Positions 1 through 7,134 of a stretch of 25,814 nt of DNA are shown piece after piece. A program made the position numbers and the translations under genes. The notes beneath the pieces are model-generated. The model searched no databases. It saw only the letters and a program-made list of their open reading frames with translations, and was not told the DNA's origin. Source of the stretch: Rickettsiales bacterium (GTDB taxonomy: Bacteria > Pseudomonadota > Alphaproteobacteria > Rickettsiales > UBA8987); contig JAHDHN010000006.1 in NCBI GenBank assembly GCA_020631295.1, forward strand, positions 8,783-34,596. The letters are read 5' to 3'. Position 1 is the stretch's first letter. Each line of letters begins with the position of its first letter.

Positions 1-154
1 CCAGACGGCAACAAGACAACACCCTCTGGAAGCGAACCAAACCACTCTGCACGTAAAAACGCAAGCAAAAACGTTATCTTGTAGAAGAGTCAATGCAGCA
101 TCACTATATTTTGTGGTTGCCACGGTCATTCTTGCTAACAATTTAAAAAGAACG

Positions 155-216
155 GTTCCCTGTGGTTTACCGCGTCCGGCGGACACAGTCGCAGGACAGG
201 CGAGCCGCAGGAAACA
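155..216 (-). repeat. Palindromic intergenic repeat, copy 1 (shares ends with 17652-17734)
   Basis: Read on the minus strand this segment begins TGTTTCCTGCGGCT and ends TAAACCACAGGGAAC. The segment 17652-17734 on the plus strand begins and ends with exactly the same 14 and 15 bases, while the middle differs in sequence and length (62 against 83 bases). That pattern suggests a dispersed repeat with conserved ends and a variable centre. Its role here is unknown. Confidence 0.55.
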
Positions 217-271
217 ACCGTATGAGTCATGCCCAAATCTCTGCCCTCATCGCACGCATCTGACTTTGACT

Positions 272-300
272 TTGACAAGCCAACGGCCAGTTGCTAGACA
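272..300 (+). promoter_or_regulatory. Possible maeB promoter
   Basis: A perfect TTGACA (272-277) is followed after 17 bases by TAGACA (295-300), which matches the -10 consensus only partly. It lies 33 bases before the maeB ATG. The spacing is ideal but the -10 is weak, so this is a candidate only. Confidence 0.3.
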
Positions 301-333
301 CGCGCTTTATATTTTTTATATGGGTATGTCACT

Positions 334-2592
334 ATGTCAGAACGTTATACAAACCAAGCCGCGTTGGATTTTCATAAAGAGGGAAAGCCGGGCAAGTTGG
401 CCATCACTGCGACCAAGCCGTTGGTAACGCAAAATGATTTGGCGCTGGCCTATTCTCCTGGTGTGGCAGCGCCTTGTTTGGAAATAGCGGACAATCCTGA
501 AGCGGCCTATGACTATACCGCCAAGGGCAACATGGTGGCGGTGATTTCCAACGGTACTGCAGTCCTAGGCCTTGGTGATTTGGGCGCGCTCGCCTCCAAG
601 CCGGTGATGGAGGGTAAGTCAGTATTGTTCAAGCGTTTTGCGGATATTGATTCGGTGGATATTGAGGTGGACACCACGGACATTGATGCCTTTGTAAATG
701 CAGTGAAATATTTGGGCCCAAGCTGGGGCGGCATTAACCTGGAAGATATTAAAGCACCCGATTGTTTTGAGATTGAAAAACGTCTGAAGGAAGAAATGGA
801 TATTCCGGTATTCCATGATGATCAGCACGGCACCGCCATCATCACTGCAGCGGGGTTGCTCAATGCCGCACATCTTACAGGCCGCAAGCTGGAAGATATT
901 AAGCTGGTGGTGCTGGGTGCAGGTTCTGCCGGTATTGCCTGCTTGGAGCTGGTGAAATCACTGGGTGTGAAGCAAGCCTTGCTGCTGGACCGCAGCGGTG
1001 TGATTTACAAGGGCCGCAATGAGGGCATGAACCCGCAAAAAGAAGCGCATGCGATTGAAACCGATGACCGCACGCTGGAAGATGCGATGCGCGGTGCGGA
1101 TGCATTTTATGGCCTGGCCGGCAAGGGCGCGGTGACCAAAGAGATGATTGCCAGCATGAACAAAAACCCAATTGTGTTTGCCATGGCCAATCCGGATCCG
1201 GAAATCACGCCAGAGGAAATTGCTGAAGTGCGTGATGATGCAATTGTGGCCACCGGCCGTTCGGACTATAACAACCAGGTAAATAACGTGCTTGGCTTCC
1301 CTTATATTTTCCGTGGTGCGTTGGATGTGCATGCCACTACCATCAACGAAGAAATGAAAATTGCCGCAGCGCAAGCCTTGGCTGAGCTAGCGCGTGAGCC
1401 TGTGCCGGAAGAGGTAATTGCGGCCTATGGTGGCAAGCGCAAAGAATTTGGCCCGGACTATATTATTCCTGTGCCGTTTGACCCGCGCTTGATCCACACT
1501 GTGCCGGTGGCTGTGGCCAAGGCAGCGATGGATACGGGCGTAGCACGCCACCCAATCAAAGATTTTGATGCGTACGTACAAAGCCTAGCGGGCCGCCTAA
1601 ACCCAACGGCTAACACGCTTAGCATCATCCATGAAAAACTTTCCAAGAACCCACAGCGTGTGGTGTTTGCCGAAGGCGAAGAAGAAACCTCCATCCGCGC
1701 CGCCTTCCAATGGCGTGATAACGGGTTTGGTGAGGCTATTTTGGTGGGTCGTGAAGCGCCTATTGAAGCAAAAATTGAAGCGCTTGGTATCAAAGACCGT
1801 GAGGGTGTGCACATCCTCAATGCGGCGATTAACCAGGATAATGATCGCTATATCAATGCCATGTATGAGAAGTTGCAGCGCAAGGGTGTGTTGCGCCGCG
1901 ATTGCAACCGCCTGGTGAAAAATGACCGCAATATCTTTGCTTCCACTGTGCTTGCCTGTGATGATGCGGATATGTTAGTAACAGGCCTTACCCGCAGCTA
2001 TAATCAATGCCTAAAAAGCGTGATGAGCATTATCGATACAAAGGAAGAATCCCGCGTGTTTGGTATGTCTCTGGTGATTGGTAGCAATGGCCAAACCATC
2101 TTCATGGCCGATACCAGCGTGCAGCCGGATCCATCGCCGGTTGATATCGCCAATATGGCAAAGCAATGTGCACATATGGCGCGTAATATGGGGCAAGAAC
2201 CGCGCGTAGCGCTGTTGAGTTTCAGCAATTTTGGCAATCCGATTCACCAAAAAACACAGAAGATTCGTGAGGCAGTGAGTCTGTTGGATCAAGATCAAGA
2301 CGTGCATTTTGAATATGAGGGCGAAATTTCTGCCGATGTGGCATTAAACCCAGAGCTGATGGCGCTTTATCCGTTTAGCCGCCTGTCTGGCCCGGCCAAT
2401 ATCTTGATTATGCCTGGCTTGCACACGGCGCATGTAAGCAGCAAATTGCTGAAGGAACTTGGCGGTGCTACCATCGTAGGCCCGGTATTGATGGGGCTTA
2501 GCCAAAAAGCACAAATTATGCCAATGAATGCCACCGTGTCAGACATCATCAACAGCCTGTCACTCAGCGTGGTTGAAGGGTTGAAGCTTTAG
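334..2592 (+). CDS. maeB: NADP-dependent malic enzyme, MaeB type with phosphotransacetylase-like C-terminal domain
   Basis: Catalyses oxidative decarboxylation of malate to pyruvate in the cytosol, producing NADPH. The 752 residues match the length of E. coli MaeB (about 759). The malic enzyme N-domain carries YSPGVAAPCLEI near residue 40 and the HDDQHGTA motif near 160. The dinucleotide-binding fold has VVLGAGSAG at about 192-200, followed by ANPDPEI and the GRSDYNNQVNN loop. From about residue 439 (RVVFAEGEEE) to the end is a PTA_PTB domain, which in this family is regulatory (acetyl-CoA sensing) rather than catalytic. The ATG at 334 has no clear Shine-Dalgarno sequence. It is monocistronic as far as visible and is followed by a 244-base spacer before tRNA-fMet. 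In the pathway it would link the TCA cycle to pyruvate, which DadA in this window may also produce. Confidence 0.97.
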   Translation: MSERYTNQAALDFHKEGKPGKLAITATKPLVTQNDLALAYSPGVAAPCLEIADNPEAAYDYTAKGNMVAVISNGTAVLGLGDLGALASKPVMEGKSVLFKRFADIDSVDIEVDTTDIDAFVNAVKYLGPSWGGINLEDIKAPDCFEIEKRLKEEMDIPVFHDDQHGTAIITAAGLLNAAHLTGRKLEDIKLVVLGAGSAGIACLELVKSLGVKQALLLDRSGVIYKGRNEGMNPQKEAHAIETDDRTLEDAMRGADAFYGLAGKGAVTKEMIASMNKNPIVFAMANPDPEITPEEIAEVRDDAIVATGRSDYNNQVNNVLGFPYIFRGALDVHATTINEEMKIAAAQALAELAREPVPEEVIAAYGGKRKEFGPDYIIPVPFDPRLIHTVPVAVAKAAMDTGVARHPIKDFDAYVQSLAGRLNPTANTLSIIHEKLSKNPQRVVFAEGEEETSIRAAFQWRDNGFGEAILVGREAPIEAKIEALGIKDREGVHILNAAINQDNDRYINAMYEKLQRKGVLRRDCNRLVKNDRNIFASTVLACDDADMLVTGLTRSYNQCLKSVMSIIDTKEESRVFGMSLVIGSNGQTIFMADTSVQPDPSPVDIANMAKQCAHMARNMGQEPRVALLSFSNFGNPIHQKTQKIREAVSLLDQDQDVHFEYEGEISADVALNPELMALYPFSRLSGPANILIMPGLHTAHVSSKLLKELGGATIVGPVLMGLSQKAQIMPMNATVSDIINSLSLSVVEGLKL

Positions 2593-2700
2593 GGTGTAAA
2601 GTCACATTACTTTTATGAGTATCGGTGGATAAACCTTATATTGGTACATAGCTTGCGCAAACGCACAGGATATAGCTATTTGCAAAGTTGTAACTTTTTG

Positions 2701-2739
2701 ATAAGAGCGACTATACGTAAGAATAGCCTCTTGCAATTG
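2701..2739. repeat. Spacer with two short motifs repeated at 8562-8613
   Basis: ATAAGAGCGACTATA (2701-2715) and GCCTCTTGCAATTG (2726-2739) both recur exactly, on the same strand but in the opposite order, at 8599-8613 and 8562-8575. Two exact matches of 15 and 14 bases in two spacers are unlikely by chance. They suggest a degraded dispersed repeat. The remainder of 2593-2836 shows no gene. Confidence 0.45.
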
Positions 2740-2836
2740 TGCATCAGTCTGGCTATGTAGCGCTTCCTTATTGCAAAAGTGAACATAGCTTTTGTACCTT
2801 GGCGCGGCAGCCAGAGTAGCCCGCCACTTTATTTGG

Positions 2837-2913
<77 letters not shown>

Positions 2914-3157
2914 ATTTTCAAAACAGATATCTTTTGTATAGCCACCCCGTTTTACAACTGGCAGTGAACCTACGATATTATATATCTGTGGCATGCTTTG
3001 CATGCCGTGGGGTTCAAATCCACCCTCCGCAACCAATTTTCAAAACAGATATCTTTTGTGTAACCACTCCGTTTTGCAACTGGCAGTGAACCTACGACAT
3101 TATATGTCTGTGGCATGCCTTGCATGCCGTGGGGTTCAAATCCACCCTCCGCAACCA
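2914..3157 (+). repeat. Tandem 122-bp repeats, each ending in a copy of the tRNA-fMet 3' end
   Basis: Two units, 2914-3035 and 3036-3157, have an exact period of 122 and 115 identical positions. Each ends with TTCAAATCC followed by CCTCCGCAACCA after a two-base difference, copying the tRNA T-loop and acceptor 3' strand including CCA. No anticodon or D-arm is present, so these are not tRNAs. Each unit also holds TGAACC pairing with GGTTCA around two hairpins, GAYAT/ATRTC and GGCATGC/GCATGCC. The seven differences between units are all transitions. The pair T2976-to-C3098 and A2984-to-G3106 is compensatory and keeps the first hairpin. In layout it resembles the rtT repeats of E. coli tyrT, where repeat units carry the 3' end of tRNA-Tyr. 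Transcription with the tRNA is inferred, and function is unknown. Confidence 0.85.
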
Positions 3158-3200
3158 ATTTTCAATCACTAACTTTACGTAATCACTCTTTTTCAGAACC

Positions 3201-3638
3201 CTAATGCAGCAAACGCAGCTGCAGGCCCACCATTTGTGGGTTATTGTCCACTGCCAAGCTCATAAAGCCGGCATGGAAGGGCAGCACCGCATCTTCGGCC
3301 TCTGGTGTGCGACTAAAAAGCAGGCCCTCTGCGCCATAGCGCCCATTCATCCGCTTTAGCATCAACAGCCGTTCGGCATCTTTTCCCCCGTTTTGGATAA
3401 CCAGCATGCCATATTGCTTGGCACCCTTGCGGCCCAGCGTATTTTGGTCGTGCAATTGCACCATATTGGTGAAATTGCTCTTGGTTTCTCCGCGTGATAC
3501 ATAGTGCACCTTGCCGCATGCGCTTACAAAACACACAGCAATAATAAGCAGCCAATTGAGGTGAAAACGGCGTGAAATCCGCAGTAATGTGCGGTGCTTG
3601 GGGCGAATCTTGCCCTGGTATGAATTGCATTTATACAT
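3201..3638 (-). CDS. Hypothetical small lipoprotein
   Basis: The 145-residue protein starts with a long basic N-region (residues 1-27), then a hydrophobic stretch (LNWLLIIAVCFVSA) and a lipobox V-S-A-C with Cys41. It should therefore be cleaved by signal peptidase II and anchored by lipid in the inner or outer membrane. The mature part, about 105 residues, is mixed and polar with no motif I recognise. The N-region before the hydrophobic core is unusually long, but no better in-frame ATG is visible. It is divergent from the dipeptidase gene, with 70 bases between their starts, and converges on the tRNA-fMet repeat array. Function is unknown. The lipoprotein assignment is fairly secure; anything further is not. 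Confidence 0.7.
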   Translation of the reverse strand: MYKCNSYQGKIRPKHRTLLRISRRFHLNWLLIIAVCFVSACGKVHYVSRGETKSNFTNMVQLHDQNTLGRKGAKQYGMLVIQNGGKDAERLLMLKRMNGRYGAEGLLFSRTPEAEDAVLPFHAGFMSLAVDNNPQMVGLQLRLLH

Positions 3639-3708
3639 ACTTTATTATACAAAATTATATGACAGAGCCGTGACAGAATCGGCATAAAGTTAAGAAAAGG
3701 TTAATGAC

Positions 3709-4266
3709 ATGACCGGGCCGCTTGTTCCCATCACCACCGATACGCATGAGGTCGAAATAGACATAAAATACGCCACATCGGATAATTTTACTGGTGTGCC
3801 GGTCTATGCGCGTGCCGCCTGTTTTTTACACCCAGAGGCAGAAAAAGCACTGCGTGAGGCCATGCGCCTGGCAGCCAATCAGGGTTATACAATCAAGATT
3901 TTTGACGCGTTTCGCCCGCATGAAGCACAGGAAAAGCTCTGGGCGCATACGCCAGATCCAAACTTTTTGGCACCGCCAGAGCGTGGCTCACCGCATTCAC
4001 GCGGCGTGGCCATTGACCTCACGCTGCTGGATGCATCAGGCAACGCGCTGGAGATGGGCACTGGTTTTGATGAGTTCACACCGCTCTCACATCATGGTGC
4101 TGCGGGTATTGCGGCTGAAGCAGAGCGCAACCGCCTGCTGCTGATGGGCATTATGACCACTGCCGGATGGGATTTTTACCGCAATGAATGGTGGCACTAC
4201 CAACTCTTTGACAGCCGCAGCTACCCGCTATTGCGCGATGCAGAGGCAGGCACGGAGATGATTTAG
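3709..4266 (+). CDS. ddpX: D-alanyl-D-alanine dipeptidase, VanX/DdpX family
   Basis: A zinc dipeptidase that hydrolyses D-Ala-D-Ala. The 185 residues carry all the peptidase M15D landmarks: DAFRPHEAQ at 66-74 with the catalytic-site Arg69, the zinc motif SPHSRGVAID at 94-103 (His96, Asp103), and EWWH at 160-163 (Glu160 as general base, His163 as third zinc ligand). AAAAGG at 3695-3700 lies eight bases before the ATG and fixes the start. There is no obvious signal peptide, so a cytoplasmic place is likely, where the family salvages peptidoglycan-derived dipeptide in non-resistant bacteria. No vanHA-like ligase or dehydrogenase lies beside it, so glycopeptide resistance is not suggested. Released D-Ala could be oxidised by the DadA encoded at 18592. 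The stop codon is inside a perfect hairpin. Confidence 0.92.
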   Translation: MTGPLVPITTDTHEVEIDIKYATSDNFTGVPVYARAACFLHPEAEKALREAMRLAANQGYTIKIFDAFRPHEAQEKLWAHTPDPNFLAPPERGSPHSRGVAIDLTLLDASGNALEMGTGFDEFTPLSHHGAAGIAAEAERNRLLLMGIMTTAGWDFYRNEWWHYQLFDSRSYPLLRDAEAGTEMI

Positions 4267-4286
4267 ATAGTGTATCACACTATCTA
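4264..4286. terminator. Hairpin at the convergent ends of ddpX and trxB
   Basis: TAGATAGTGT pairs perfectly with ACACTATCTA around the loop ATC (10 bp). It includes the ddpX stop codon and ends three bases before the end of trxB on the other strand. Neither side has a run of T, so it is a U-less hairpin that may serve both genes as a terminator or 3'-end stabiliser. Confidence 0.5.
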
Positions 4287-4289
4287 GAG

Positions 4290-5225
4290 TTATGCTTCCA
4301 AGAAGCGCTGTGCATCCAGTGCGGCCATGCAACCCGTGCCCGCGGCGGTTACTGCTTGGCGGTAGATATGGTCTTGCACATCACCCGCGGCAAACACACC
4401 AGGGATGTTGGTGAGGGTGCTGCCGGGTTCGGTGATGATATAGCCATTTTCATCCAGCTTCACTTGGCCATCAAATAATTGCGTGGTGGGTTTGTGGCCA
4501 ATGGCAATAAAAATACCGTCTACATCCAGCGTGGTTTCCTCACCTGTTTCTGTGCTTTTCAGGCGTGCAGCTGTGACATTAAGCGGGTCTTCCTCGCCTA
4601 TCACTTCCTCCAGCGTATGGTTCCATAGCACCGAGATTTTTTCGTGATTCAGCAGGCGCTCTTGCAGAATTTTCTCTGCACGCAAGCTGTCCCGACGGTG
4701 AATGAGTGTCACATGCGAGGCATGGTTGGTGAGGTATAATGCCTCTTCCACGGCAGTGTTACCACCGCCCACTACGGCCACTTTTTTCTCACGGAAGAAA
4801 AAGCCATCACAGGTGGCACAGCCAGATACGCCATAGCCTTGGAATTTCTGCTCACTCTCTAAGCCCAACCATTTGGCCTGAGCCCCAGTGGCAATCACCA
4901 GCGTGTCTGCAGTATATGTATCGCCCGACTCCCCCTCTAAGGTGAAAGGACGTTTGGAAAGATCCACGCTCTTAATATGATCATGGCGAATATCCGTGCC
5001 TACATTGGCTGCTTGCTGCTCCATCTGTTGCATCAGCCACGGGCCTTGAATCACATCCGCAAAGCCAGGGTAGTTTTCTACCTCAGTCGTGATGGTCATT
5101 TGCCCACCCGGCTGCATGCCATGCACCATAATTGGCTTTAAATTAGCCCGCGCCGCATAAATGGCTGCTGTTGCACCTGCAGCGCCGCTGCCTAAAATAA
5201 CCATGGGGGCGTGATGTGTTGCCAT
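4290..5225 (-). CDS. trxB: Thioredoxin reductase
   Basis: A flavoprotein that transfers electrons from NADPH to thioredoxin in the cytosol. The 311 residues are the usual size for the low-molecular-weight class. The FAD site GSGAAG is at 12-17. The redox-active CATC has its cysteines at 136 and 139. The NADPH site GGGNTA follows, and GVFAAGDVQD near the C-terminus is the second FAD motif. The start is supported by AGGAG (5234-5238, minus strand) eight bases before the ATG. It stands alone, converging on ddpX with a shared hairpin between the two ends. Confidence 0.97.
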   Translation of the reverse strand: MATHHAPMVILGSGAAGATAAIYAARANLKPIMVHGMQPGGQMTITTEVENYPGFADVIQGPWLMQQMEQQAANVGTDIRHDHIKSVDLSKRPFTLEGESGDTYTADTLVIATGAQAKWLGLESEQKFQGYGVSGCATCDGFFFREKKVAVVGGGNTAVEEALYLTNHASHVTLIHRRDSLRAEKILQERLLNHEKISVLWNHTLEEVIGEEDPLNVTAARLKSTETGEETTLDVDGIFIAIGHKPTTQLFDGQVKLDENGYIITEPGSTLTNIPGVFAAGDVQDHIYRQAVTAAGTGCMAALDAQRFLEA

Positions 5226-5415
5226 ATTGCATACTCCTGCTGTATTTGTTTATGTGTATAGTTGTTAGTTCGGGCCAGTATCAGCCTAAGTTACACCTCT
5301 TATTGCCCTCTTTGGCACCGCTGTCAATATGGGGACTGGACACTACCATAAAAACAGGGATATGGTACAGGTAATGGGACCCTATAATTATTCCTGTAAT
5401 CATGAGGAGAGAGAC

Positions 5416-5712
5416 ATGACAGAGTATACTATCACCCGCCAACATCTTGCTGAGGCCTTGCATTCACAGATGGGTATTCCCGTGGCAGAGGGCAGTGATT
5501 TGGTGGATGCAGTGCTGGAAGAAGTGCTGCAAGGTTTGGAGCAAAACGGCATGGCGAAAATTGCCGGCTTTGGCACCTTTGAGGTGCGCGAGAAAAAGCC
5601 ACGTGTGGGCCGCAACCCAAAAACCAAAGAAGAAGTGATTATTGACGCGCGCCGCGTGCTCAGCTTCCGCCCTTCGGCCAGTTTGCGCAAAGAAGTATCC
5701 GAAAACGAGTAA
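5416..5712 (+). CDS. ihfA: Integration host factor subunit alpha (HU/IHF family)
   Basis: A small DNA-bending protein of the nucleoid. The 98-residue form starts at the ATG at 5416, directly preceded by a strong GAGGAGAGAG (5404-5413). The longer open frame from 5329 lacks such a site. The helical dimer half is residues 1-45. The DNA-binding arm has GRNPKT at 65-70, with Pro68 as the intercalating proline. IDARRVLSFRPS (76-87) is closer to IHF-alpha than to HU or IHF-beta, so IHF-alpha is the best call, with another HU-type protein as the alternative. A TATAAT at 5383-5388 may be the -10 but no good -35 is seen. The kinase gene follows 25 bases later, probably on the same transcript. Confidence 0.88.
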   Translation: MTEYTITRQHLAEALHSQMGIPVAEGSDLVDAVLEEVLQGLEQNGMAKIAGFGTFEVREKKPRVGRNPKTKEEVIIDARRVLSFRPSASLRKEVSENE

Positions 5713-5737
5713 TCTTGTACACACAAGGAAACACGCC

Positions 5738-6742
5738 ATGAGTTACGATATTGTGGGCATTGGCAATGCCATTGTGGATATTGTAAATTACAAATCCTTT
5801 GCATTTTTGGAAGAGCATGGCCTGCCACATGGTTCCATGCAATTGGTGGATGAGCACACTGCAGAGAAGCTCTATGAGCTGGCCGGTGCGGCTACCAGTT
5901 GCTCGGGCGGGTCCACTGCCAACACCATGGTAGGATATGGCATGTTGGGTGGCAGCGCGGCCTTTATTGGCAAGGTAAAACAAGACCAATTTGGTAATAT
6001 TTTCAAGCACGATATAGATCACATTGGTGTGCAATTTAATTCTGCTATGGCAGAAGATGGGCCTTCTACGGCACGTTGCATTATCTTTGTGACCGAGGAA
6101 GAAAATCAATATGGCGGGCCGGTGCATGTGGAACGCACCATGGCTACCTATCTGGGCGCCAGCACGCATATCACCAAGGCAGATATTGATGAGGAGTTGA
6201 TTGCAAGCGCCAAGCTGCTCTATTTTGAGGGCTATTTATGGGACAGCCCCACAGCCAAAGAGGCGGTGGAGTATGCCATGGAGATTGCCAAGAAATACGA
6301 TACGAAAATTGCCTTTACCTTGTCCGATGCGCTGTGCATTCAGCGCCATCATGCAGAATTTCTGCATTTGGTGGATAATGTGGCCGATATTGTGTTTTGC
6401 AATGAGCATGAGGCTGAAGCCTTGTTTAATGAGAAATCCATCCGCAAAATTTTATACCGCCTGACCAATGCCTGCGATATGGCCTGCGTAACGCGCAGTA
6501 GCCGCGGTTCCTATATTCTGCATGGCGATGATATTCACACAATCGACCCGGTGCCAGTGGAAGATGTGTATGATGTAACCGGTGCGGGTGATATGTATGC
6601 CGCTGGGTTTTTATATGGCTATTTAAACGGCTTTTCCATCGACAAGGCCGGCAAGCTGGGCAGCTTATGTGCTTCAGAAACCATCCGCTATCTGGGCGCC
6701 CGCCCTGTCAGTAAACTGCGTGGTATTTTAGAGCAGGTGTAA
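5738..6742 (+). CDS. PfkB-family carbohydrate/nucleoside kinase, adenosine-kinase-like
   Basis: A ribokinase-fold enzyme that phosphorylates a sugar or nucleoside with ATP. The 334 residues run from the N-terminal substrate half (GIGNAIVDI at 7-15, CSGGSTANT at 55-63) to the PfkB signature DVTGAGDMYAAGF at 279-291, with Asp285 as the expected catalytic base in the anion hole GAGD. NEHEA at 222-226 is the usual second-half motif. Alphaproteobacterial proteins of this form are generally annotated as adenosine kinase, but the substrate cannot be read from the sequence. AAGGA at 5725-5729 lies eight bases before the ATG and rejects the in-frame upstream extension that overlaps ihfA. Adjacent to ihfA, with a long repeat-filled spacer downstream. 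Confidence 0.88.
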   Translation: MSYDIVGIGNAIVDIVNYKSFAFLEEHGLPHGSMQLVDEHTAEKLYELAGAATSCSGGSTANTMVGYGMLGGSAAFIGKVKQDQFGNIFKHDIDHIGVQFNSAMAEDGPSTARCIIFVTEEENQYGGPVHVERTMATYLGASTHITKADIDEELIASAKLLYFEGYLWDSPTAKEAVEYAMEIAKKYDTKIAFTLSDALCIQRHHAEFLHLVDNVADIVFCNEHEAEALFNEKSIRKILYRLTNACDMACVTRSSRGSYILHGDDIHTIDPVPVEDVYDVTGAGDMYAAGFLYGYLNGFSIDKAGKLGSLCASETIRYLGARPVSKLRGILEQV

Positions 6743-6755
6743 CCATTCACCAACC

Positions 6756-6773
6756 GTGCTTCACGTGAAGCAC
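6756..6773. promoter_or_regulatory. Perfect 18-bp palindrome resembling parS
   Basis: GTGCTTCACGTGAAGCAC is a perfect palindrome 13 bases after the kinase stop. Its inner 16 bases match the widespread ParB-binding site TGTTTCACGTGAAACA at 14 positions; the two differences are symmetric. It could be a ParB site or a repeat boundary: a near-identical palindrome lies at 7007-7024. No T-run follows, so it is not a typical terminator. Confidence 0.4.
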
Positions 6774-6784
6774 AATGCATGAGT

Positions 6785-6999
6785 ATGTCATCCTGCCGTG
6801 TCCGCCATAGCCTTGGCGACGGCGGGAAGCGCAGCTGAAGGATCTCGTGCCACTGCAGCTGCACCTGGTTGCATAGCATAGTATGTCCTTATGGTGAGTG
6901 CCTCTAGAGTGTGGTATACACAGCTCAACATCCGGACATGAGATTTCTCACATCCCTCCTACGCCAAGGCTTCGGAGGGCAGGTCGTTCGGAATGACAT
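6785..6999. repeat. Large palindromic repeat with GTCAT/ATGAC outer stem
   Basis: ATGTCAT (6785-6791) pairs with ATGACAT (6993-6999). Each half contains its own GC-rich stem, one around GTCCGCC/GGCGAC (about 6799-6820) and one with CCCTCC/GGAGGG (about 6953-6979). The 3' end GAATGACATTATTTTT recurs exactly at 25791-25806, and the same stem logic is seen at 24265-24353, so this is one family. It fills most of the gene-free stretch 6743-7134. Beyond the repeat and its flanking palindromes I see no gene there. Confidence 0.6.
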
Positions 7000-7006
7000 T
7001 ATTTTT

Positions 7007-7024
7007 ATGCTTCACGTAAAGCAT
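7007..7024. promoter_or_regulatory. Second parS-like palindrome (imperfect)
   Basis: ATGCTTCACGTAAAGCAT shares 15 of 18 bases with the palindrome at 6756-6773 and matches the parS consensus at 13 of 16 positions. The two centres are 251 bp apart and bracket the repeat at 6785-6999. They could be paired protein sites, or copies of a target duplicated when the repeat inserted. Confidence 0.3.
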
Positions 7025-7134
7025 TACTCATCTTTCTATTCCATGAACCAGTCCATGCAAGCCTTCTACACCAAAGATCAATAAACATAAAACTTGATAT
7101 ATATTCATGATACGCATAAAGGGTGAAGCGAATG

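Larger units (their letters stand above)
1..333. other. Left-edge spacer upstream of maeB
   Basis: No gene is convincingly supported here. On the plus strand a frame is open from base 1 to a TAG at 82-84. Its 27 residues, rich in K, N, S and P, could be the tail of a gene cut by the window edge, but that is too short to judge. On the minus strand a frame opens at an ATG (127-129) and runs off the left edge for 43 codons, with a Cys/Trp-rich composition unlike a normal protein. The rest holds a palindromic repeat (155-216) and a possible maeB promoter. Confidence 0.5.

Noticed and set aside
1..129. Minus-strand frame open to the left edge (43 codons), or plus-strand tail ending at 84
   Set aside because: Both are short, cut by the edge and lack recognisable motifs, so neither is claimed as a gene.
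2970..3158. 62-codon minus-strand frame with a repeated internal phrase
   Set aside because: It is antisense to the 122-bp repeats and their tRNA 3' ends; the repeat explains the internal similarity.
3709..4266. Glycopeptide-resistance cluster
   Set aside because: Only the VanX-type dipeptidase is present; no ligase, dehydrogenase or two-component genes adjoin it.
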